5,882 nucleotides of DNA. Origin: Gallionellaceae bacterium (GTDB lineage Bacteria > Pseudomonadota > Gammaproteobacteria > Burkholderiales > Gallionellaceae). Position 1 is the stretch's first letter. Every line of letters starts with the position of its first letter. Of this stretch, positions 1-4,706 are shown piece by piece. The notes beneath the pieces were generated by a model that saw only the letters and a program-made list of their open reading frames with translations, did no database searches and was not told the DNA's origin. Where the stretch lies: positions 1-5,882 of the forward strand of contig JAUSKS010000270.1 of the NCBI GenBank assembly GCA_030646595.1. Direction: 5' to 3'. A program made the position numbers and the translations under genes.

Positions 1-118
1 GGGCGATAGAATAACTGATCAACTCATGCGGGCCAATGTTTAAACGCTTGAGAATTGCAGCAGTCAGATCATCTTCATGATGATCGAGCGGGAGCTTAAC
101 TTCAGTTAATCGTAACAT
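1..118 (-). CDS. FAD-dependent dehydrogenase (COG2509-like), N-terminal fragment
   Basis: Only the first 39 codons lie in the window; the gene continues past the left edge. The translation opens MLRLTEVKLPLDH and continues with a stretch that includes LTAAILKRLNI. This matches from memory the start of a widespread family of uncharacterised NAD(P)/FAD-dependent oxidoreductases, usually a little over 500 residues, in which a small N-terminal domain precedes the Rossmann FAD-binding fold. The FAD-binding GxGxxG motif would lie beyond the window, so the call rests on the N-terminus alone. The ATG start is preferred because family members begin at the same MLR(L/I) position. No good Shine-Dalgarno sequence precedes it. 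It lies 30 bases after the stop of the GGDEF-EAL gene on the same strand and may be the last visible gene of that operon. Its substrate is unknown. Confidence 0.72.
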   Translation of the reverse strand, partial: MLRLTEVKLPLDHHEDDLTAAILKRLNIGPHELISYSIA

Positions 119-148
119 GCGTGGTGGGAGAAAATCCCGTATTTCCGG

Positions 149-2314
149 TTATGGTTTATTTTGCAACAGCGTTTCAAATTCTTCCGGCGGTAGCGCTTTG
201 GAAAAGAAATGTCCTTGACCATAATCGCAGCCAGCAGCAGCCAGCAGGCTACGCTGCTCGTTATTTTCAACACCTTCGGCGATTACACGCAAGCCCAATT
301 TGTGCGCCATGACAATAATGGCTTCGCACAAAGCCATATCATCAGAACCGGGGGCCAGATTATGCAGGAAAGATTGGTCTATCTTGAGATAATCAATATG
401 AAATTTCTTGAGGTAGGACAGCGAAGAATAGCCTGTGCCAAAATCATCCAGCGACACCTCAATACCGGCATCGCGAAAATCCAGTAGCTGGTCAGTCACC
501 GCCACACTGGCATCGAGCAACAAGCCTTCTGTAATTTCTACTACGATGCTTTGCCCTGGCAGCCCCATTTTTTGTAAATGATCTAACCATAACGCAGGAG
601 TATGGTGATCACTATGTAACTGGGCGGGAGAAAGATTAACGCTAATCTGGAAGTCAGTATGATGGGACCCTCGCCACTGTGCTGCCTGTTGGGCTGCTTC
701 ACGAAATACCCAATTGCCTATATCTACTATCATGCCAGTCTCTTCGGCCAGAGGAATAAAATCAGTCGGGCTGATGAGGCCGCGGGTCGGGTGTTGCCAA
801 TGGATCAACGCTTCTGCTTTGTAGACGTGACCCGTGGCAAGTTCCACTATGGGCTGATAATAAACATGGAGCTGATGATCAGCCAAGGCCCCACGCAAAT
901 CGCTGGCCAAACGCATCCGCCTTTGCGCGGCTTCCTGCATAACCGCAGTAAAGTAACTGAAGCGGTTGCGCCCCTGGCTTTTAGCGGCATACATTGCCTG
1001 ATCAGCATTCTGTAGCAGGATATCTACATCAGTGGAGTCTGTAGGATAAAGCGTAATACCTATACTGGCAGAGATATAAGCAGCTTCGTTGCCCAACTGA
1101 AAGGGCAGAGCAAATTTATGCAGAATATCCTGGGCAGTACGTTCCACGCTGCCTGGGCTTTCCACTTTGCCCAGCAGGATAGTGAATTCATCGCCCCCCA
1201 TGCGCGCCACAGTGTCGGCTTCGCTGACACAACCGCTTAAACGCTGCGCCACTTGTTTGAGCAACAAGTCGCCCATATCATGTCCCAAAGTGTCATTAAT
1301 GTCGCGAAAATTATCGATATCCAGGAACATCACAGCCAGTTGTAAATTATTGCGATTAGCCAGTTTTATTTCCTGTGCCAAGCGGTCACGCAGCAGGCGG
1401 CGGTTGGGGAGCAGAGTGAGGGGGTCAAAATTGGCCTGATATTCCATGGCAAATTTCTGGTGTTCCATCTGGGCGTAAGTATCATGCAGGTCTTTGGTAC
1501 TATCACGCAGCCGGAAAAATGAGTAAGCAGCATAAGAAAACAACAGAAACGCGGCCAGGAAAATTATAAAATTGTAATAATTGGCTGTCTGAAAAGCGGT
1601 GTTAAATGATTTTTCATAGACGAAAATTAAATTACGGATCAGATCTTGCGTAGTGATGGAAGTTATTTCCTGTACCATCTGGGTGGTTTTATTTTCGTAC
1701 GCCACTATGTATTTTGCATGCTGCAGTAGAGATTGAATATTTTCTAGTAGATGTTCAGGGTAAGCAGCGGCCTCGATTTTACGAATGTCGTTTTCTACCA
1801 GGACCGTACTCTCGCTGTGTCCCATATGCTGTAACAGCAAGTCGTGCATCAAAGATTGCAGATTATTCTGGAGTGTTCGATTGGAGGGGTATTCGCGCTG
1901 GATGTCTTCGATTAGACGAGGAAAATAATAGAAAGAATTTTTAAGCACGGCATTGTAGGATTTAAACCGGTCTATCATATCTATTTTTTGCGCTACAGCC
2001 GAGTCTAGTTGTTCAAATGCCTGATCAATTTCCTTGTCGCCCTTATGAAAAATGGCATTTTCGCCAACTTTTATTTCGCTTTGCAGCCGTACTAACTCTT
2101 TAACTGCCAGCACCATGCCATCGTAATTGCTTTGTAGCCGATACCTGAGCTTCAGGGTGAGTAAATCAATTTCAGAATTCATGCTTTGCAGCTTGTACAG
2201 ATTGGAAAGTATTTCGTGGTGAGTAATGGGGTCTGGTGCCCGTGCTTTTAAAAAAAGCATAATAAGCAGCGGGCTTATTAGCAGAACGACCATAATTTGT
2301 TTGATATTTTTCAT
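149..2314 (-). CDS. Membrane c-di-GMP protein: periplasmic DAHL-like sensor, GGDEF and EAL domains
   Basis: This 721-residue inner-membrane protein makes and/or degrades cyclic di-GMP. A membrane segment at about 8-23 is followed by an all-helical periplasmic region (about 24-246) and a second membrane segment (about 247-267). The periplasmic region carries LKLRYRL..NYD near residues 54-65, resembling the signature of DAHL (double all-helical ligand-binding) domains. A short helical linker leads to a GGDEF domain (about 295-455). It has the DxLT..PNRR opening, metal-binding D332, and an intact GGDEF signature at 373-377. The inhibitory RxxD site is degenerate: S364 replaces Arg. The EAL domain (about 470-715) keeps the residues expected for phosphodiesterase activity: E501-A-L, N560, E593, D623-D624, K644, E680 and Q700. 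Both enzymatic halves therefore look competent, and which dominates cannot be read from sequence. The ATG overlaps the peroxidase stop codon (ATGA), and only a weak ribosome site is visible, so translation is probably coupled to the upstream gene. The periplasmic ligand is unknown. Confidence 0.95.
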   Translation of the reverse strand: MKNIKQIMVVLLISPLLIMLFLKARAPDPITHHEILSNLYKLQSMNSEIDLLTLKLRYRLQSNYDGMVLAVKELVRLQSEIKVGENAIFHKGDKEIDQAFEQLDSAVAQKIDMIDRFKSYNAVLKNSFYYFPRLIEDIQREYPSNRTLQNNLQSLMHDLLLQHMGHSESTVLVENDIRKIEAAAYPEHLLENIQSLLQHAKYIVAYENKTTQMVQEITSITTQDLIRNLIFVYEKSFNTAFQTANYYNFIIFLAAFLLFSYAAYSFFRLRDSTKDLHDTYAQMEHQKFAMEYQANFDPLTLLPNRRLLRDRLAQEIKLANRNNLQLAVMFLDIDNFRDINDTLGHDMGDLLLKQVAQRLSGCVSEADTVARMGGDEFTILLGKVESPGSVERTAQDILHKFALPFQLGNEAAYISASIGITLYPTDSTDVDILLQNADQAMYAAKSQGRNRFSYFTAVMQEAAQRRMRLASDLRGALADHQLHVYYQPIVELATGHVYKAEALIHWQHPTRGLISPTDFIPLAEETGMIVDIGNWVFREAAQQAAQWRGSHHTDFQISVNLSPAQLHSDHHTPALWLDHLQKMGLPGQSIVVEITEGLLLDASVAVTDQLLDFRDAGIEVSLDDFGTGYSSLSYLKKFHIDYLKIDQSFLHNLAPGSDDMALCEAIIVMAHKLGLRVIAEGVENNEQRSLLAAAGCDYGQGHFFSKALPPEEFETLLQNKP

Positions 2315-3366
2315 AATGGCCGACCGTCATATTCTCCGGTCAGGGTGCGCAGAAAGGCAACAATTTTTGCGACATCCTCGGCTGGTATGGCAATACCGAG
2401 TTGATATTTGCCCATGATAAGGACCACCTGTTCCAGGTTCCTGGCTGTGCCATCATGCAAATAAGGCGCAGTCAGCGCAATATTGCGCAGGCTGGGAACC
2501 TTGAATTTATGCAAGTCTTCGGGGTTGCCGGTGATGGAGTAGTGCCCCAGATCGGCGTCAGTGACATTGCCCCGATCCTTGAAATAATCCCGCATGACGC
2601 CTAATTTTTCATAAAGATTACCGCCTATGTTTATGCCTTGATGGCAGGAAATGCAGCCGTAATTTTTAAAATTGACATAGCCGGATAATTCATAGGGCGT
2701 AATAGCATGAGCATCTCCTTTCAAAAATTTATCGAAACGAGAATTGGGGGTAATCAATGAACTGACAAAGGTTGCAATGGAATCTGCAATATTTTCTGGC
2801 GTAATTCCGCTGCTATAAATTTTATTAAAGATGGTTACATACGCTGGATCATGCTTGAGTTTGGCTATCACTTCATTCCAGTTTGAGCCCATTTCCACTG
2901 GGTTATGTATGGGTCCCGCAACCTGCTCTTGCAGGGTGGCAGCACGGCCATTCCAGAACTGGCGGAAATTAAATACGCTATTGTAAACAGTGGGCGTATT
3001 AATTTGGGCGAGCTGACCTTTAATGCCGCCGGAAAGTTTAGTGCCATCAACCCCGCCGTGCTCTAATTGATGGCAACTGGAACACGCAATTGTATTGTCG
3101 TGGGATAAGCGGGGTTCATGAAAAAGCATTTTTCCCAGCGTTATTTTTCTGGAATCCAGGTCAGGGATGGTATCGGGCAGCGGAGAAATGGCACCGGAGG
3201 AAACTGAAAAATCAGCCAGATATTTTTTAGGTGGCGAGGGTTGTCGATATTCCGGCCACAACACCCATGCCAATAAAACAATCGCACCAAAATAGGCCAG
3301 CAGTATCGCCGTAGTTCTATCAGTCAAGCGTAAATAAAATTTATTTTTAAATTCCATTAGGGGCAC
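2311..3366 (-). CDS. Membrane-anchored di-haem cytochrome c peroxidase (CcpA/MauG family)
   Basis: This 351-residue protein likely reduces hydrogen peroxide to water in the periplasm using electrons from cytochrome c or the quinol pool. A basic N-terminus and one hydrophobic segment (about 18-37) without an obvious cleavage site suggest an uncleaved anchor. Two c-type haem sites are present: C95-SS-C98-H99 for the N-terminal haem and C238-IS-C241-H242 for the C-terminal haem. Between them, FWNGRAATLQEQ holds W138, the likely inter-haem tryptophan. NPVEM holds E158, matching the catalytic glutamate of bacterial peroxidases. APYLHDGT (300-307) and M318 in LIMGKYQLG match the C-terminal region that supplies the axial methionine in Pseudomonas-type enzymes. 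The loop after the first haem lacks the usual distal histidine: I115 sits there in my hand alignment. The GTG start overlaps the TusA stop by one base and has GGA seven bases upstream; an in-frame ATG three codons on is less well placed. MauG-type oxidative function is less likely because the methionine is retained. Confidence 0.93.
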   Translation of the reverse strand: MPLMEFKNKFYLRLTDRTTAILLAYFGAIVLLAWVLWPEYRQPSPPKKYLADFSVSSGAISPLPDTIPDLDSRKITLGKMLFHEPRLSHDNTIACSSCHQLEHGGVDGTKLSGGIKGQLAQINTPTVYNSVFNFRQFWNGRAATLQEQVAGPIHNPVEMGSNWNEVIAKLKHDPAYVTIFNKIYSSGITPENIADSIATFVSSLITPNSRFDKFLKGDAHAITPYELSGYVNFKNYGCISCHQGINIGGNLYEKLGVMRDYFKDRGNVTDADLGHYSITGNPEDLHKFKVPSLRNIALTAPYLHDGTARNLEQVVLIMGKYQLGIAIPAEDVAKIVAFLRTLTGEYDGRPL

Positions 3367-3593
3367 TATTTTTTCCGTAGAAAAAATACATATTTTTCAT
3401 TTTCCAAGGTGGAAAACAATAATACATTTCCGGTCTGATTAGCAAAGGCTTGAATGTCTTTTACTGCATTACTGTCTGTGGAGATGACTTTAAGTACTTG
3501 CCCGGAGAGCATGTCGGCCAAGGATTTTTTGGTTTTTAGGATAGGCAGCGGGCAGGACAACCCTGTGGCATCCAGTTCCTTGCTAAAATGCAT
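3366..3593 (-). CDS. TusA-family sulfurtransferase / sulfur carrier
   Basis: This 75-residue cytoplasmic protein has the normal length and layout of the TusA (SirA/YeeD) family. It starts with [19 protein letters not shown], so the conserved Cys-Pro-x-Pro motif is C14-P-L-P17, where the cysteine carries a persulfide in characterised members. [10 protein letters not shown] and the NQTGNVLL region match the second half of the fold. Family roles include sulfur relay to tRNA wobble-base thiolation, molybdenum cofactor synthesis and sulfur oxidation pathways; the sequence alone does not say which applies. No dsrE-like or rhodanese gene stands beside it on the same strand. It is the first gene of the minus-strand string, directly ahead of the peroxidase. 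The ATG is supported by GGAG (complement of 3601-3604) seven bases upstream. The closing codons include a run of six A that also forms the spacer of the next gene's ribosome site. Because paralogues are common, I give no symbol. Confidence 0.93.
   Translation of the reverse strand: MHFSKELDATGLSCPLPILKTKKSLADMLSGQVLKVISTDSNAVKDIQAFANQTGNVLLFSTLENEKYVFFLRKK
3374..3376 (-). promoter_or_regulatory. Ribosome binding site (GGA) deciding the GTG start of the peroxidase
   Basis: GGA on the minus strand lies inside the last codons of the TusA-family gene, seven bases before the GTG at 3366. The alternative ATG at 3357 would be 16 bases from it and has no other purine-rich site (its upstream sequence is TAGTGCCCCTA). 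The spacing therefore favours the GTG start and the one-base TAGTG overlap. Confidence 0.5.
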
Positions 3594-3675
3594 CCTGAAT
3601 CTCCGGATTAATGTTGGGGCAGGCAGGGACTGTCATCCCAGTAATCATAAAATATTATCATATGGGTCAGGAATT
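3594..3675. promoter_or_regulatory. Divergent intergenic promoter region between the tusA-like operon and trhO
   Basis: This 82-base gap separates two genes that point away from each other, so both promoters should lie in or near it. Bases 3641-3663 are strongly AT-rich. For trhO, TAAAAT (3648-3653), TATTAT (3653-3658) and TATCAT (3656-3661) are possible -10 boxes, but none has a convincing -35 partner and leaders would be short. For the minus strand, TATGAT (complement of 3644-3649) is a possible -10 giving a leader of about 40 bases, again without a clear -35. A second minus-strand pair, ATGACA (complement of 3631-3636) and ATTAAT (3607-3612) 18 bases apart, matches better but would start transcription inside the ribosome site. 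I see no clear operator palindrome. The role follows from position; exact boxes are uncertain. Confidence 0.45.
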
Positions 3676-4614
3676 ATGTCTGTTATTGTAGTTGCTGCAT
3701 TATATAAATTTGCCAAGCTTCCGGATTATCGAGAGCTACAAAGTGGTCTGCTGGATTTTTGTGTCGCTCAAGGTCTCAATGGCACCATTCTACTCGCTAG
3801 CGAAGGGATCAACGGAACTGTTGCAGGAACACGGGAAGCGATAGATGCTTTGATTGCATTTCTGCGCACAGATAAGCGCTTGGCTGACATTGATCATAAG
3901 GAATCCTATAGCGAAAAAATGCCTTTTGACCGCATGAAAGTTCGCCTGAAAAAAGAAATTGTCACATTGGGCGTGGCGGGGGTAGACCCCAACGAAAAGG
4001 TCGGTAGGTATGTGAATGCAGAAGATTGGAATGCGCTGATTGCCGATCCTGATGTCATACTGATTGATACCCGCAACGGGTATGAATATGACATTGGCAC
4101 CTTTCAGGGCGCGGTGGATCCGCATACCTCCACCTTCCGCCAGTTTCCCGATTACGTCAAAAAAAATCTCGATCCAGCCCGGCATAAAAAAATAGCCATG
4201 TTTTGCACCGGTGGTATTCGTTGTGAAAAAGCCAGTTCATTTATGCTGGAGCAGGGATTCGAGGAGGTTTACCATTTGCGCGGAGGGATTTTGAAATATC
4301 TGGAAACGGTACCCGCTGAACAGAGTAAGTGGCAAGGCGAATGTTTTGTATTTGATCAGCGCATTTCAGTGGGGCAAGGGCTGGTAGTGGGGACGCATGA
4401 GCAATGTTATGGCTGCCGTCATCCTGTTTCGCCAGATGACAAAGCCTCTGCCGAATATCAAATAGGCATATCCTGCCCGCACTGCTTTGACAGCCTGAGC
4501 GAAAAAACCCGCGCACGGGTAACGGAGCGGCAAAAACAAAATGAACTGGCCCTGAAACGCGGCCAGGCACATATTGGGGTGACGCAGAAACGGACGGGGC
4601 AAAGCGAGGGTTGA
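3676..4614 (+). CDS. trhO: tRNA uridine(34) hydroxylase, rhodanese family (TrhO/YceA)
   Basis: This 312-residue cytoplasmic protein matches the TrhO (YceA) family, which hydroxylates uridine 34 of certain tRNAs using oxygen, giving 5-hydroxyuridine as precursor of cmo5U/mo5U wobble modifications. The N-terminal domain (about 1-100) has the family-typical opening [11 protein letters not shown] and [10 protein letters not shown] at 40-49. A rhodanese domain (about 110-215) contains [15 protein letters not shown] and the active-site loop C177-TGGIRC183. C177 is the expected catalytic cysteine. The C-terminal part has two CxxC pairs, C244-YG-C247 and C267-PH-C270, typical of the family and probably metal-binding. 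The tail after them is basic and short. The frame is open upstream to 3454, but family members begin at this ATG, AGGA lies just before it (3669-3672), and the longer version would run through the divergent gene. It is transcribed away from the TusA-family gene and apparently alone. Confidence 0.96.
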   Translation: MSVIVVAALYKFAKLPDYRELQSGLLDFCVAQGLNGTILLASEGINGTVAGTREAIDALIAFLRTDKRLADIDHKESYSEKMPFDRMKVRLKKEIVTLGVAGVDPNEKVGRYVNAEDWNALIADPDVILIDTRNGYEYDIGTFQGAVDPHTSTFRQFPDYVKKNLDPARHKKIAMFCTGGIRCEKASSFMLEQGFEEVYHLRGGILKYLETVPAEQSKWQGECFVFDQRISVGQGLVVGTHEQCYGCRHPVSPDDKASAEYQIGISCPHCFDSLSEKTRARVTERQKQNELALKRGQAHIGVTQKRTGQSEG

Positions 4615-4641
4615 AAATTTAGCTACGCGGGAGGCTATAAT
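4611..4641 (+). promoter_or_regulatory. Sigma-70-type promoter for the GT-C membrane protein gene
   Basis: TTGAAA (4611-4616) is one base off the consensus -35 box and TATAAT (4636-4641) is a perfect -10 box, separated by 19 bases, slightly longer than the ideal 17. The -35 box overlaps the trhO stop codon. Transcription would start near 4648 and give a leader of about 60 bases before the ATG at 4707. This is the best-matching promoter in the window. It is a prediction from sequence match and position only. Confidence 0.55.
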
Positions 4642-4683
4642 CAAGCGGCAGATAAAGCATCCCGGCCTCCCTTAAGAATTTTT
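4629..4683 (+). terminator. Possible intrinsic terminator of trhO (long-loop hairpin)
   Basis: GGGAGGC (4629-4635) and GCCTCCC (4665-4671) are perfect complements and can form a seven-base-pair stem, with a 29-base loop and an added T-G wobble pair inside. A run of five T (4679-4683) follows seven bases after the stem. The long loop and delayed T-run make it a weak terminator. CGGGA (4628-4632) can pair instead with TCCCG (4660-4664), so two folds compete. The predicted -10 box of the next gene lies in the loop. Confidence 0.35.
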
Positions 4684-4696
4684 GTAATTAATTTAT

Positions 4697-4700
4697 GGAA
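4697..4700 (+). promoter_or_regulatory. Ribosome binding site (GGAA) deciding the GT-C protein start
   Basis: GGAA stands six bases before the ATG at 4707. An in-frame ATG at 4695 would add four residues (MEYK), but it overlaps this site and has only AT-rich sequence ahead of it, so 4707 is the preferred start. Confidence 0.5.
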
Positions 4701-4706
4701 TATAAA

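Noticed and set aside
659..1015. 118-codon plus-strand open frame inside the c-di-GMP gene
   Set aside because: It lies fully antisense to the conserved EAL and GGDEF coding region and its product has no family-like motifs. The same applies to the shorter plus-strand frames at 121-312, 209-487, 1167-1439, 1714-1944 and 2226-2417.
2401..2604. 67-codon plus-strand frame opposite the peroxidase gene
   Set aside because: Antisense to the conserved C-terminal haem region; no ribosome site or recognisable family. The minus-strand frame at 2868-3050 is likewise an out-of-frame shadow of the same gene.
3369..3374. Run of six A (minus strand) just before the TusA-family stop, as a possible programmed frameshift site
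   Set aside because: Both flanking genes are complete with normal starts and ends, the proteins act in different compartments, and the run simply encodes two lysines and spaces the next ribosome site.
3607..3636. ATGACA / ATTAAT pair as the promoter of the minus-strand operon
   Set aside because: The boxes match moderately with an 18-base spacer, but transcription would start at or inside the GGAG ribosome site, leaving about seven bases of leader. It is kept only as a weak alternative.
3454..3675. Upstream in-frame extension of trhO adding 74 codons from an ATG at 3454
   Set aside because: It would run antisense through most of the TusA-family gene and across the divergent promoter. Its residues look like random translation, while TrhO proteins begin at the ATG at 3676.
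3790..4185. 131-codon minus-strand frame opposite trhO
   Set aside because: It mirrors the rhodanese-domain coding sequence and has no recognisable motif. Frames at 3906-4100, 4241-4570 and 4366-4644 on the minus strand are rejected for the same reason.
4686..4693. AATTAATT palindrome ahead of the GT-C gene as an operator
   Set aside because: Eight bases of A and T in an AT-rich leader are expected by chance, and no second copy is nearby.
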